From NCBI GenBank assembly GCA_001936135.1, contig CP012814.1, positions 744,001 to 808,000 of the forward strand: a stretch of 64,000 nucleotides of DNA, written 5' to 3'. Under the pieces are notes generated by a model. That model was given only the letters and a program-made list of their open reading frames with translations. It was not told where the DNA came from and made no database searches. Made by a program: the position numbers and the translations under genes. Of this stretch, positions 51,125-63,000 are shown in pieces. The first letter of the stretch is position 1. Every line of letters begins with the position of its first letter. This DNA comes from Saccharomycopsis fibuligera x Saccharomycopsis cf. fibuligera. Its lineage: Eukaryota; Ascomycota; Saccharomycetes; Ascoideales; Saccharomycopsidaceae.

Positions 51125-51851
51125 TGTGAGTAAGTAAAGTAAAGTGCAACTGTGGAGCTTGGGCGATAGACAAAGTAGTAGTAGTAAAGATGTTGATTGA
51201 TTGATTGATAAGATGAGAAAAAAGGGACTGGACTGCAGGTGCAAAAGACTGGGGTCTGGAGGGCCTTTTATAATGTTGAGGTGAAGAGGGGCGGCAAAGT
51301 TGTGCGATAGGCCGATGTTAGCAGTAGCAGCTGCGGAAGAGAGCGCAGGGAGAAACGGAGGACGAGTAGCTGCATAACCGTGATAAACGTCAATCTTGGA
51401 TTTGGCTCCAGTTCTCCGGGAGCTGTCGATTGTGCTGGAGCGGATGCAGCAAGTGTTATAGCGGCGTCGCAGCGTAGTAGGGAGAGAGAGGGTTGCACTG
51501 TGTTGAGCTAGTTTCCAATAGTTTCGTGAAATGTCTGTCTGTCTGTCTGTCATCGTTGCACTTTGTGAACAGCCGTTTGCGACTCTTCCGCTGCTCCATA
51601 TATGCGCTTTTATGCGCTTTGCTGCGTTGCTTGCAGCACGGTTTTTCTTGTGTTTTTCTTTGTTTTGCTGAGCAGTTTGTTACGTAAGGGCAGGGTAACA
51701 GGCTAAACACAGCGGAAACACCAAAACATCAATAAGAAAACATCAATAAGAAAACATCATTGATGGTCTATTGAGCCACTTCATTGCCACTTCCACTTCA
51801 TTGCCACCAACCGCCGCCCTCCACTGCTCACATAAACAACCATATCCCGCA
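51125..51851. promoter_or_regulatory. Divergent promoter small gene / VMA21
   Basis: About 730 bases with five TGTC units at 51532-51551. No gene supported. Confidence 0.45.
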
Positions 51852-52079
51852 ATGGCCGTCGACATCCCAAGGGAGGTCATCCAGAAGTTGATCTTCTTCA
51901 CCGTTGCCATGATCACTTTGCCGCTCCTCACTTTCTTTGGCTTGCTGAGCATCACCGACAACACTTTGATCTCTGGCGGTGCTGCTGCTCTTTCTGCCAA
52001 CGTGGTGTTGGTCGGCTACTTGATTGTCGCCTTTACTGAGAAGATCCCTGTTCAAGAAAAAGAAAAGAAGCAGAATTGA
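51852..52079 (+). CDS. VMA21: V-ATPase assembly factor, ER membrane protein
   Basis: Small ER protein needed to assemble the V0 sector of the vacuolar H+-ATPase. The 75 aa match the family in length. Start [13 protein letters not shown] is near-identical to yeast VMA21, with two TM helices ([20 protein letters not shown] and [13 protein letters not shown]) joined by [12 protein letters not shown]. The tail ends KKQN, a di-lysine KKxx signal for retrieval to the ER. Confidence 0.95.
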   Translation: MAVDIPREVIQKLIFFTVAMITLPLLTFFGLLSITDNTLISGGAAALSANVVLVGYLIVAFTEKIPVQEKEKKQN

Positions 52080-53768
52080 TTCGGACAGGTTCCACTCCAA
52101 TACACCCAAGTCCAATGAATTACATTCTCACAACGTGTGGCCATGTCGCTTATCAGTTAATTTCAATTTCAATCTATTGAAAGTCGTGAGTACACACACA
52201 TTCCTCCACCGCTGCCAACAAGTATCCCGCCCGCATCTTCTGTACCATGACTGTACTATATAATAGATATGTATATATACCAAACCGCTGTTATGTATAC
52301 TCAAATCTCATCCCCTAGACAAAAGAAACCAAAAACTGGAGAACCAGTACGAAAAGAAAAAAAGAAAAAAAAAATAATGAAAACGAGAAAGAAAAGTAAT
52401 GAAATTTTGCATTGTGAATTTTTTTTTTTTTTTTTTTTTTTCTAATTTGTAAAAATTGCACCGCCTTTAGCCAAGACGGCAGGTCCTATTGTTATTGTTT
52501 TCTCTGTGCTAACAAACTGCCCCTCTGTCTCATATGAGGCTGGCTCTTCCTCAATTCCGAGCTTCCTTCTAACCTGGAAAGAAACGCTTTACGCTGCTGC
52601 TCTTATTGTCTTGTATTTCCGCTCCTCATTCTTGCAACTGTAACTTTAATTATGCTGCGCAACGTCTCACAGGTCTAGCTGGGGTATAGATATATTACAT
52701 TGACTTTCACAGCCATCATATTACAAGTTCGCTTCTCTCCTTTCTCTTTATTTAGCATTTGTAGTCTGATGATGATTGATTGTCTTTTATTTATTTATTT
52801 TTTTTTGCTTTTTTTTTTTCATTGTTGTACACACAAAGGGGTAACTTTCAACAACGTTTTTACTCTTAGACCTTAAGGAATTTGCTGGTTATGATCAACT
52901 ACCCACACCCAATGCATTACTGTGTAACATTTTGCGGAGATAAGGAACAGGGAAAGTGAGAATATACGCTGTAGACAGAGTACAGAGCTAGCAAACTGCA
53001 AACAAATACTATATAGCCGACATTCTCAGTGCGCGCATGTCGGGATAGATATGCCTATATCTATACCGTCTGTACACAGTGGCTGCACTTGGCAAATCAG
53101 GGAGTAGTGTCTAAATTGCTACAGGGTCTAACTCATACGTCCATTGGCCAGGAATCCACAAGGAGAAAAACGTGAGACAAAAAACATTAACAACAAAGAA
53201 ATAAACGGAAAAGGATAACCACTGGTCTTGCACCCTTCAATTAATCCCATTTTTCATCTGCAAGAGACTCGGCGAAAAAAGTTGTTTTGGAAGCTTCATG
53301 GCTCTAGAGTATACTTGATTACATGTTTTCCTCAACAACTTCACTCAAGAGATTCCATAGCTTATATGCAAAGTGATACAAAAAACAAAACAAAAAAAAA
53401 AAGACATTGTACAAAAACTCTATGATCAAAAGTATGAAGCAGAGGTAAGAAAATGAAATAAAAAAAAGAACAAAACAATATGGACACAGTATGATAATAA
53501 AAATTTTTTATAACAAAACACGAGAATTTCAAAACAGTAAACATGAATTATGTAGTGATGAGTGAATAAGCCATTATACCAACAAATAAAGTAGTAAAAA
53601 AAAACGAAAAATAGAAAAAAAAGTAAAGTAACAGCAAAGAGTAGATAAAGAAGAAAAAAAAAAGGAGAAGAATTAATAAATAAATACAACAAAGACTAAT
53701 ATAATAAAACAGTACTTCTCTACTAACCAGTTGCTATCTCCATTATAATCCATCTGCCAACCAATCAA
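52080..53768. other. Gene-free stretch
   Basis: About 1.7 kb with no supported frame. A T-run of 23 bases (52419-52441) is followed by a less AT-rich, apparently non-coding block at 52450-52700 that could hold an RNA gene; I could not identify one. Confidence 0.5.
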
Positions 53769-55607
53769 TCATTTTTGCAACTTCTTCTTAGTCTTTTCAA
53801 TCTTACGTTTCTTGTCCGACAATTGCTTCTTTCTGTCTTCTTTTTGTTTATTGCTGTACTCCATCTTCTTGTACAATTTCTTTTGTTTATTGCTCATCAT
53901 GATCTTCTTCATTTCTTTTTCTTCCTGCGCTTCTTTTTCTTCTTTACTCAAAGTTTCCAATGATCTCTTCTTGGAAGCTGCTGGCTTATCATTCTTTTGT
54001 TTAGCGTCAGTGTATTTGATCCCCTTGGCCTCCAATTCCAATTCTTTTTGGGCCTCCAATTCCTCATCATCATCATCTTCTTCTTCGTCTTCTTCATCTT
54101 CATCACCTTCAACTTCCTCATCACCTTCACCTTCACCTTCAACTTCCTCTTCCTCTTCTTCTTCAGCGCCTTCAGCACTCTTCTTCTTAGCTTCTGGATC
54201 GTATCCACCAGCATCACCCCATGGTGACAAATGTGGAGGCAATGTCTCACCAGGAGCATAACTACTCACTGGCAACAACTGAGCCTTATTAATACTATCA
54301 AATACCCATTGTGGTTGAATATAGGTTCTACCTGGAACTTTGTCCTTAATTACTGGCCTATCAGTAATTTGATGCGTAATGTTAACTTTGCTCAACAATT
54401 CTTGTTTTTCGCTTGCGCTAATCTCATCAAAAAGAATCTCGGAAATAACCTTACCATTGAAGGATAAAATCAAAAACTCTAAAATATCAATAGATACTTC
54501 ACGACCCACGAAAAATGTCAAGTTTTTGAAAAGTTGTCTAGTTGGATCTAATCCATCGGCGTCAGTATTGTTTGGTTGGAAAAGTTCATCAGCAAATGAC
54601 TTTTTGGTTTTGGTTTCAAAAGTATCCAACTGTTCATTACCAGCGGCAGTTTCAACTTCGCCTTCGTCTTGAGCAGTAGCATCAGTTTCATCAGCCTTCA
54701 ACGCTTTGCTAATCTCACTGGCATTCAAAGTCTCTGCTTTAACTTCAGTCCCATTTTGAACAGCGCCACTTTCGGCATCACCAGCAGTAGCGGCTTTGTC
54801 ACTTCTAATTTCCAACACATAGGTAGACAAACCGGAAAAGACTTTACTTGCCTTCTCATTGATCTTTGGAGGATACACCAAATTGGCATCTTTGAACAAC
54901 TTAAAAAGCACAAATTTGAGCAAAGTGACATAGAACTCCAAAAATGTCAACATGATTCTAAAGTCGATATCTGATGGGATATTTTGGGGAAATTTGAAAG
55001 GAACTAACCAAATAATTTCCTGACCCTTAACATTAGCACTATAGTAAACCCCTTTGATGGAGACAAACACTTTGGTAAGAGCATTCTGCTGAGCAACGTA
55101 AGCGGCCCACTGGTTACTGATACGTTTGCAATCATCCACAATCCTCGTGCTGATCTTGTCTGTCGCTGGCATATTAGCAAAAAGAAAAATCATATTCAAA
55201 GGATCGTCCAAGTCACGCAACGAGTCAACAAAAGTTGGATATCTTTCCTTGATAATGTGATCCAATTTGTAGTTTGGCTTATTGGCATCTAATCTTTTAG
55301 CATCGCCAATTTCCCCCTTGGAGATGGCCTTGTTCAATTTTTTGGCAAAAGTCTTGTGTTGTCTGAACTTATGCAAGATTGGCTCATGTTGCAAATATTG
55401 GATGTCCTTAGCGTAGTAGAAAGTAACTGGCTTGGTCGAACCTTTGTTGGCCTTCTTTTTGTTTCTTGGTTCTCTTGGATAAATCCCTTTGAAAATACAA
55501 AGTCTTCTGAAATCGGCCAACGAAACTTGAAGCCTTTTGATGGCTTGAGTTCTAGTAACAAAATTTTTGGCGTTACCGGTGGTTCCTCTTTTCTTTATCT
55601 TGGCCAT
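53769..55607 (-). CDS. NOP7: Pescadillo, 60S ribosome biogenesis factor
   Basis: Nucleolar protein of the Nop7-Erb1-Ytm1 complex, needed for 27S pre-rRNA processing. The 612 aa begin [19 protein letters not shown] and carry the pescadillo N-domain ([40 protein letters not shown]). A BRCT domain follows in the middle ([20 protein letters not shown] to [15 protein letters not shown]). The C-terminus is a long acidic stretch (about bases 54060-54160) and a Lys-rich coiled coil. PAC and RRPE motifs lie upstream. Confidence 0.96.
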   Translation of the reverse strand: MAKIKKRGTTGNAKNFVTRTQAIKRLQVSLADFRRLCIFKGIYPREPRNKKKANKGSTKPVTFYYAKDIQYLQHEPILHKFRQHKTFAKKLNKAISKGEIGDAKRLDANKPNYKLDHIIKERYPTFVDSLRDLDDPLNMIFLFANMPATDKISTRIVDDCKRISNQWAAYVAQQNALTKVFVSIKGVYYSANVKGQEIIWLVPFKFPQNIPSDIDFRIMLTFLEFYVTLLKFVLFKLFKDANLVYPPKINEKASKVFSGLSTYVLEIRSDKAATAGDAESGAVQNGTEVKAETLNASEISKALKADETDATAQDEGEVETAAGNEQLDTFETKTKKSFADELFQPNNTDADGLDPTRQLFKNLTFFVGREVSIDILEFLILSFNGKVISEILFDEISASEKQELLSKVNITHQITDRPVIKDKVPGRTYIQPQWVFDSINKAQLLPVSSYAPGETLPPHLSPWGDAGGYDPEAKKKSAEGAEEEEEEEVEGEGEGDEEVEGDEDEEDEEEDDDDEELEAQKELELEAKGIKYTDAKQKNDKPAASKKRSLETLSKEEKEAQEEKEMKKIMMSNKQKKLYKKMEYSNKQKEDRKKQLSDKKRKIEKTKKKLQK

Positions 55608-55780
55608 CTTGCTAATGTGGTTATATCAATACAATGTCTATATATTGTAGGATATACAGATATGTTTTTTAGGAAGAGAGAAGAAGAAAAAAATTTTGCT
55701 TTAGTTTTCCTTTTTTTTTTTTTTTTTTTATTATTATTTTTCACTATGGAACAGAACTAAAATGGAAGAAGAAAAAAAAA

Positions 55781-55790
55781 AAAAATTTTT
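55781..55790. promoter_or_regulatory. RRPE-like motif (AAAAATTTTT)
   Basis: Palindromic AAAAATTTTT inside a longer A/T run, about 175 bases upstream of the NOP7 ATG, next to a PAC motif. The pair marks ribosome-biogenesis promoters in yeasts. The surrounding homopolymer makes this single site weak on its own. Confidence 0.55.
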
Positions 55791-55814
55791 TTTTCTTCTG
55801 CGCGCATCTTCATG

Positions 55815-55824
55815 CATCTCATCG
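55815..55824 (-). promoter_or_regulatory. PAC motif (CGATGAGATG)
   Basis: On the minus strand it reads CGATGAGATG, the core of the PAC element bound by Dot6/Tod6 in S. cerevisiae, about 210 bases upstream of NOP7. Confidence 0.7.
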
Positions 55825-56228
55825 GGAACGATCATGTGACTACAGTTTCTCTCTGGAAATTTGAATGTTGGATTTTGGTGTCACTTGGGCATTTATTGCA
55901 GATAGAGGGCTGGAGGTAATCAAGAGTGGTGTAGGCAAGGGACACCAACAAAAGAAAAGAAAAGAAAAAAATAGCACACGTCAACATTAATACTAAACAG
56001 TACCACAGTATTGCGCCCGTGTTAAAAATCTACATTGTTGACAAACATACAAACTCAGCTTCTTCCTCAGTAATAGTTATAGCTTTCAAAGGGGTTAATT
56101 GCCATTAGCCTAGGCAAACTATACAGGTATCACTAAAATTCACGCGAAACTTCAAAAGCATACCCTGCTTCTCGCCATTCGCGCATTAGCATCAAAACAA
56201 AACATTCAGCAAAAAATACTCGAAAACG

Positions 56229-57164
56229 ATGGTACAGCAGCTCAGTTTGGTATCGACTATCGGCAAGCCAGAATTCAGCCTCGTCGTCAACACTTTGATT
56301 GCCCTAACTGGCCAGAAGCCCAAAATTTTAGCTAACGAAAACATTCTCTTCAAACCAATTATCAACTTGAAATACGTGCAGAATCAGCAACAGATAAATA
56401 ACTCTATACATTTGAATTTGGTAGAACAATCGCTTATTAGGGTGCGAACCAAGTGGCATATAACAGGCGCAAACCACAAAGGTGATTCAACAGAACCACA
56501 GCAACGCAAGCAAAAGATCAAGCAAAAGAAGGAAAAGAACCAAAATTTGGTAGTAAATGATATTCTTGCTAACGACAACGCTGCCTTTATGAAGCAGATT
56601 GAATCTCTGCAAATAAATTTGCCCGCAGCTAGCTCTACAATTCTCAATAACAACAACAGCAATGCACCGGAAGTGCCCCAAACGGAAGAATTCAGCTTTC
56701 AAATAAGTGATATACCCGCTGCTGGTAAGCGAAAAGTCTCATCACAAACAATTTATGAGGTCAATATTTGTCAGTCAAGGTCCCAATTGTACGGATATTT
56801 GAAGGAGTTGGGATACATTGAGCATCAACGATACGCGGTTAAAGGATTGTCATTCATATACAATGGCACTATCAATATCGAGATTTTCCAAATTTTCGCT
56901 ATACAGGAGGAAAAAAGTGCTAGCAATGATGGTGATGGTAAAAATAGAGAGGAAACTAATACTAATGTGAAATTGCGGATCGTGGATGAGCTGGAAAACT
57001 GGTTTTTGAAAATATATAGCAATGTGGCTAAAATCACAGATATTGGATTGATTAACAAAGCTACTGCAGACTTGGTGGCTGTCCAAAAAGAATTGAGTGA
57101 TTTGATTATGTTGAAAATTCCAGAGCGAAATTGTATGGATTCAAGAATCGATGATAACATTTGA
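56229..57164 (+). CDS. MED18: Mediator head subunit 18
   Basis: Mediator head-module subunit (Srb5) that pairs with Med20. The 311 aa begin MVQQLSLVSTIG, like S. cerevisiae SRB5. It contains the family block FSFQISDIPAAGKRKVSSQT and ends in PERNCMDSRIDDNI. Lys/Gln- and Asn-rich insertions lie in the first half. Confidence 0.93.
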   Translation: MVQQLSLVSTIGKPEFSLVVNTLIALTGQKPKILANENILFKPIINLKYVQNQQQINNSIHLNLVEQSLIRVRTKWHITGANHKGDSTEPQQRKQKIKQKKEKNQNLVVNDILANDNAAFMKQIESLQINLPAASSTILNNNNSNAPEVPQTEEFSFQISDIPAAGKRKVSSQTIYEVNICQSRSQLYGYLKELGYIEHQRYAVKGLSFIYNGTINIEIFQIFAIQEEKSASNDGDGKNREETNTNVKLRIVDELENWFLKIYSNVAKITDIGLINKATADLVAVQKELSDLIMLKIPERNCMDSRIDDNI

Positions 57165-57431
57165 AAGCTCTTTCGCATAGTTATATTGTATAGCTATATT
57201 GGGTAAATAGTGTGTGTTTGGTAAGGCGGAAAATATGTTGAAAGAGTATGGTAATTTGAAAACCAAGGTCTACGGTAAACTGTGTGTTTTTTTTTAAAAA
57301 AAAAACACACATACAATCTAGTAGATAGTGGCAACATCACTCTGATACATTATACATGTTGTTACCTCAACACCATCTAAACAAGCTTTTCAATCTCATA
57401 AACTCCATTGCCACTGTAGATTGTCCCTTAC

Positions 57432-57467
<36 letters not shown>

Positions 57468-57869
57468 TCCCCGGAGCAGACACTTGTTACTATATTTCAA
57501 CACCATAAGATATCTAGACAACCCACGGCCACATTGCATGACAGGTTTTTTAGTGCTATCTATACAGCAATACTCTTTGCTTAATTACTGGGACGATAAA
57601 CCATACTACAATCAATTTGCTCAAAAAGTCTCGGAAACTAATACACAATGGTAGAAGTAGCTGAAAAGTTTATTCTGATCAACAAAATAGTATTAAATAA
57701 ATACAGGACAAACACAAGCACTTAGCAGAAGGATAGAGACCAGAAAATTTACTGCCTAGGGCTATTTAACTTAGCTTTTTGACTTTAGGAAAAATTGAGA
57801 CGAATAGAATGCACCACATAATACCATCACATATACGTCTTTCGTTCCTCAATAAAGTAAAAATAAAAA
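57165..57869. other. Convergent intergenic MED18 / thioredoxin
   Basis: No gene seen. It contains the TA repeat at 57435-57466 and an imperfect palindrome GTGTGTTTTTTTTT/AAAAAAAAACACAC at about 57281-57310. Confidence 0.5.
57435..57466. repeat. Dinucleotide repeat (TA)16
   Basis: Thirty-two bases of uninterrupted TA. Confidence 0.95.
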
Positions 57870-58334
57870 TCATTTGTAACTATCCAATGCTTTCTTAATA
57901 GCGTTCAAGTTAGCACCAACAATCTTACCAATTGGTTCACTTTTCTTGAAAAGCACAAAAGTTGGCATTGCTTGAACACCATACTCTTGAGCAACTTCGT
58001 AACTTTCGTCCACATCAACTTTTGTGAATTGAACAGTTGGGTATTCCTTTGTGAATTTTTCCAAAACCGGGGCAACAGCTTTACATGGGCCGCACCAGGT
58101 GGCATAAAAGTCAACAAAAGTTAATTTTTCTGACGCAATAACCTTATTGAGCTCCTCAAGGGTGTTGATTTTGGCAACACCGGAGTTCATTCTGATTGTT
58201 CCACGAGGACTCAAGGCAGTGGCACCAGATTTAAAACCAGATTTCGAGGCGGTGGCAAGAGTAGGTCTAGCAAAAACACGAGCAAGCATTAGGACAAATA
58301 TAACAACAAGAGAAACAGTAACAAGATCGGCCAT
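57870..58334 (-). CDS. Thioredoxin with N-terminal hydrophobic leader (TRX3-like)
   Basis: Thiol-disulfide reductant. The ATG at 58334 gives 154 aa. The thioredoxin fold has the active site TWCGPCKAV, the conserved KVDVDESYEVAQEYGVQAMP and the cis-Pro loop. The ending GKIVGANLNAIKKAL resembles mitochondrial Trx3. The first 50 residues hold a hydrophobic helix (LVTVSLVVIFVLMLARVFA) and then an Arg/Lys/Ser/Ala-rich stretch without acids. This reads as a bipartite mitochondrial presequence or as a membrane anchor. Cytosolic thioredoxins lack such a leader. Confidence 0.88.
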   Translation of the reverse strand: MADLVTVSLVVIFVLMLARVFARPTLATASKSGFKSGATALSPRGTIRMNSGVAKINTLEELNKVIASEKLTFVDFYATWCGPCKAVAPVLEKFTKEYPTVQFTKVDVDESYEVAQEYGVQAMPTFVLFKKSEPIGKIVGANLNAIKKALDSYK

Positions 58335-59144
58335 CGGGGTATCAAGCAGGATGAGAGAAGAAAAGGACAACCAGGAATCAGAGCTGATCGATGAGAAAGA
58401 GGAGGCGCTATGCTGAAGCTGCTTCTCTCAGCTGAGGACTTCCTTTGATGAGCCTTTTTTGCCAGTGCAAAAACCAGTAATTTTTAATCTCCGAGAACAT
58501 ACAAAGCATCATATGCACGTGAAGGCGCAATATCTGTGCGGGTAACACAGACGTTTTAACCTCGTAGTTAAGAAAAAAGCGAGCATGGACACTTTGTACA
58601 CAAGTGTTGAGAGTTAAATACATGTCTTTTGTTGTAAATTAAAGGGAAAGGTGAGGCAGCCCTATAACTTTTGCAATTGCATTTGTGCAAAGGGTCACAA
58701 CAGAGACGAGAAACACTCATTGATGGAATATACATCGAGAAGTTACGGGGCTCATAACATATGAGATGTGTCCCATTATAATGGTACATACCATTATACA
58801 CCACAGATACAGGTTTTCTCTGACTACCTTTTATGTGTGCCTTAGCAAATGTCACATAAAGATGTGCACAATGAACAACAGGGCCCAAAGTGGAGAGTTT
58901 ATTTAGGCAGCCTACACTGGTGGCTGTTTTGTACGGAGGGCCGTTTATTTTATAGTTATATGCGACAAATTATAAGGAAAATCTAAGAATCTACTTTCTC
59001 TGCATATACCCGCTGTAAACTCTATGAAATTAACATGTCAGCTTACCCATTAAATTTTGAGCTACAGCTAGTGCTTTGAAACATCCTTCATACGATGTGT
59101 AAGTATCACGATACGGCAAACCAACGGTTGTGGTGAATGACTTC
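58335..59144. other. Gene-free stretch
   Basis: About 810 bases between the thioredoxin start and the LINE fragment. No gene supported. Confidence 0.45.
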
Positions 59145-59770
59145 TTTGATAAGGAATTGAGCAGGGACAGCCTAATCGTTCCATCCAGCGATACAACTAC
59201 TTGATATTTGAAAAGATACTCTCGCCTACTGCCAGCTAAGGACTTTACTTGGAAAACCATTTTAAGTGGTAGTCTTATTTACTACATCACCACCTTAATG
59301 AGTGAGATAACACGGCGGCGTTATCTTAGTGAGTGGAAGATGGTGTTGAAGTAAGATCCTTTATTTTCAACAGTAGACAGCAGAACGACGACCCTCAAAA
59401 AACCAAAATATCAACAATCGTAGGCTAGAATCTCTCCTATACTTATTTCAAATTCAAGTACTCCATTAAATTCCAAATACTACTAATGAGATTTTCACTT
59501 CTACAAGTTTTCCCTATATACTAACAATTGAACTATACTGTATATACTATATAGATAAGTTTATAAGATTGTAACATAAGTACAGGAATATTCCTGTAAC
59601 ATAACTATAGGAGTATCCCCATCTAATTAATCCTCGACTGTAAATTCCCTGTTAGGAGTATATTATCATTCAGTTTACTACTACACTGCCTGATGATTAA
59701 CTATCTAGTCAGAAGTGATCGTTATTTTTCTACTCCTTACATAAAAATAATAAGTCGATATTGTGTGTGG
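59145..59770 (+). mobile_element. LINE 3' fragment (end of ORF2 and 3' UTR), second copy
   Basis: Related along most of its length to 20090-20609, for example GATAAGGAATTGAGC, the TTATCTTAGTGAGTGGAAGATGG block and the ATATACTATATAGATAAG block. It lacks the terminal A-run and carries a block of about 160 bases (near 59570-59735) absent from the other copy, which holds an 18-base palindrome. Coding remnants have stops. It ends about 90 bases before the tRNA-Lys 3' end, in sense with the larger LINE on the other side of the tRNA. Confidence 0.75.
59581..59598. repeat. 18-bp perfect palindrome
   Basis: TACAGGAATATTCCTGTA is fully self-complementary. It lies inside the block that is specific to this LINE copy. 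Confidence 0.9.
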
Positions 59771-59861
59771 AGAAAAAATTGTGCAGCCCACCATGGTAAC
59801 ATAACAACGTTCGAACTTACAAAAAAACCAAATGTACTTCTTAGCAGTACGATAGTAGAAA

Positions 59862-59944
59862 AGCCCCACGCGGGGCTCGAACCCGCAACCTTTCGATTTC
59901 ACAATAGTAAGAGTCGAATGCACTACCGATTGTGCTAGCGAGGC
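59862..59944 (-). tRNA. tRNA-Lys (CTT) with 10-base intron
   Basis: The acceptor stem GCCTCGC pairs with GTGGGGC (one GU and one GT pair), box A is TAGCACAATCGG, the anticodon loop reads CTCTTAA around a 10-base intron (59898-59907), and the T-arm is GCGGGTTCGAGCCCCGC. Total 83 bases. It is flanked on both sides by LINE sequence. Confidence 0.93.
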
Positions 59945-60045
59945 TGGAACTTGGTTTTGCAACAAATCAGTCCCAGATACCTCCTAGGTAACGATAGCTC
60001 CTATCTAACCCTTTTGAATATTTAGAACTAATTTAACGTTTCAAT

Positions 60046-63000
60046 ATGAATCCATCAAATGAGATCCCAAATGATACATCCCCTTACTCCTCAGAGTATC
60101 CCAACGATCCACCTGATCCCCCAACACATCCTGGACCACCCTTGTCAACCGCGGTTGAGAACCCTCCTAGCACGGATGTTTCAGTTTCCTCGGATACTGA
60201 AGCCGCAGTTCACCAAGATCCGTCCCCCGGACCGGCTCAAACTACCAGCCAACTATTGAACCATTCCACTGAATCATTTGAAACCCAAAAAGATGAAGAA
60301 CCTTACGTTCAAGCTGAGCCTTTTACCATTGAAAACTCCATCTCTCCACCGTCAACCCACCCTATTTCCAATTCTGAATCTCAAATTGAAAATTTTTCAT
60401 CCGTCTTACCTAATGACTTACTAAGCAGAAAGGGCGCGGATCCAACTTGCGCTGCACCTCCTGAACATGCACCAGAAGCTGTTGATCCTCCATCACCATC
60501 TGTTTTGTCTAATCCCTCTGTTTCAATTTCAAAAACCACTAACATGAACTTAAAAACCTTAAAACTCCAAAAATCAAAAAAAAATTCAACAAAATCCAAC
60601 AATTTTAAAAAACATTTTTTCACATTCTTCAATTAATCAAGATAAAAACCAAAAAAAAAAAATAATCATCCCTCTGTTTCTTTTGTCCCACCTTCTTCCT
60701 CCAATGACATTAGCTCTATTTTGCCAACTGTCCCTTCTATCTCAGATCGTTCAAACAGTACTCAAACCCAGCAACAAAATCAAAATGACCCACGCCCAGC
60801 TAATACCACTGATTCAACTGTTTCAGCTGCCTCAGCTGCCTCATCTGCCTCATCTGCCTCAACTAAAGAAACGCCTCCGCCTGATTCAACTCCTTCAACT
60901 GCGTCCATTGAGGATACAAATCAGGACATTATCTCAGAAGAGACACTGAAAAAGCTCTATGCTGCTCAGGCCTCTAAACGTGCGAATCATAACGCAACAA
61001 CGAGCTCCGCGTCACTTTCAAACCCTAAAGTCAAACGCCCTGCTTTCGACGTTTTCCAAACCAAATTTAAATGGGCCCGTATCTATGACTCGGAACATTT
61101 TCCTTTCGATGATGTTTTGTCAGAACTAACTGCCATGAAAAAACTTGCTGCTGATATTTACACCTTTACTGATACAACTTTTGCTGGTTCTGATAAAAAG
61201 GTCACCTCTGCGACTACAATTATGAAAATGGACGAATTCTATAAAGTATACACTCCAAAACAGCTCCAGGACGAGGGCCTCCGGTTTAAAACCACTGACC
61301 TCCTGCAAAAAGATTATATTGACTTCATCATCAACTGTTCTCAAGAGAATGACATTTTCGCAACTGTGGACATTCCATGGGCTGTCTTCCAACAATCCTC
61401 TTTGGCAACACATAGAGCCTCTATTGCTAAATCTATTAAAATGCTGGCACAAACCACACTTGAAAAGTATGCTGGTACGATGCGGGATGTATCCTTATTC
61501 ACTTTTTTGAAAGAAACTTGTGAAACTATCGAACCTCACATCATAATCAGAAACGAGCGTATTGTCATTAAACAATCCATTTTTTATAGGGGTCCACTTT
61601 ATAAGCCATTCTTCCACAATGCCAAGGAAATTTTCTTTACATTTTTGAGAGACCACTTAGTTGTGAAGCTACCAAAAGAAGAATATCGCCCACAACTTTT
61701 TATGTCAATGTCAAATGAAAGCATGGTCCCTCATCTCATGGAACTCAAAATTAAAGCTTTACAAGCGGTTTCTGCCAAAGCAATTTTATTCCACAAGCTC
61801 CGTGATCTTGAGATTAAACAGGAATACTTCTCCCTTACAAAAGAAATCAAACTGAGAAGCCACCCGAATCCCCAAGTTGCTGAAATAAACGTAGATAAAT
61901 ATTACGCATATTTATATCTCTCTCCAAATCAATCAGTCCAGATAATCAACTGTGAGATTCTACAAACACGTCTTATCAATCGTCATTTACATTGCACGGC
62001 ATGTGGTTCAAATTCTCACACTCGTTACTCTTGTACCGAGGCTCGATGTGTGATTTGCAAAAAAGAGAATCATATAGCTTCTGTTTGCTATTATAACAAA
62101 AAGCTGCTCCAGGCCCAAGATAAGTACCAGGACCACAGCTCCATTGCAAATAAACCCAGCGCAACCACTATTTCTGCTAGAACCAAGAAACCAACTATTT
62201 CCACTGAAAACCAATGGCAGCTCGGTGACCCTAAAGGCCGCAAACGTTTGAGAATTAGAAACACCAATACATCAAACCAAACCATTAACAACTCAAAACA
62301 GACAGCTAAACCAACAAACCCATTTCAAGCCCTTGAAGACGGTGACTCAGACGATTTGTCAACTGAGGACGAGGGTAACACACAACACGAGATCCCACAA
62401 AGTTTCGTTTTTACTGCACCTAAACCCTCAAACAAATCATATAACAAACCCTCCCCCAAAAAAAGAGCAAGAAGGCAAGTTGCTAAAGCCACTAACTCAC
62501 AACCAGAGAATATTAATGATGATGAAGGCACTTTCACCACCAGTACCTCTGACTCTATAGTAGCACAGGCTACTATCCTTCATGCTACGGCAACCGCAAC
62601 AAAAAAAACCGCACATCAAACCCCAGACTCTTTCCAAACTCCACCTGCAACTCCTCAGCAGACCAGAATTCTTCGTTCCCATTCCACTCTTCCTACTCCA
62701 CAACCTCCACCTACTCCAATCAACTCGACCTTATCTCAGTTTCCCTCTTTTGATCAGGCCTACACTCCTACCCCATCTTCCCCGAGAATTAAAGCAAATC
62801 GGGACAGGAACTCGCGTCCCCCAGACGAGGACAGCCCACTGCCAAATACCCAGGATGATATTGACATTGATGAGATTGACTTAGAGAACTCTTCTTCTCT
62901 CCCACCAGTCCATCACCCTCAGAGTAAGCTTAATGGACTACTCCCTGTCACTGATTCCATCAATGATGACGATATCTGTGATGACGAAACCACAATTGAC

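Larger units (their letters stand above)
55608..56228. promoter_or_regulatory. Divergent promoter NOP7 / MED18
   Basis: About 620 bases with an A-run (55772-55785) running into a T-run, and the PAC/RRPE pair for NOP7. Confidence 0.55.

Noticed and set aside
51125-51553. N-terminal extension of the small 94-aa protein
   Set aside because: Leu/Ser-rich low complexity in the VMA21-side promoter; the ATG at 51124 is a better start.
52755-52790. C/D snoRNA suggested by TGATGATGATT
   Set aside because: No D box at suitable distance and no terminal stem.
59571-59800. Possible solo LTR beginning TGTAACATAAG
   Set aside because: No convincing matching end or target-site duplication; the sequence is better treated as a LINE 3' UTR difference.
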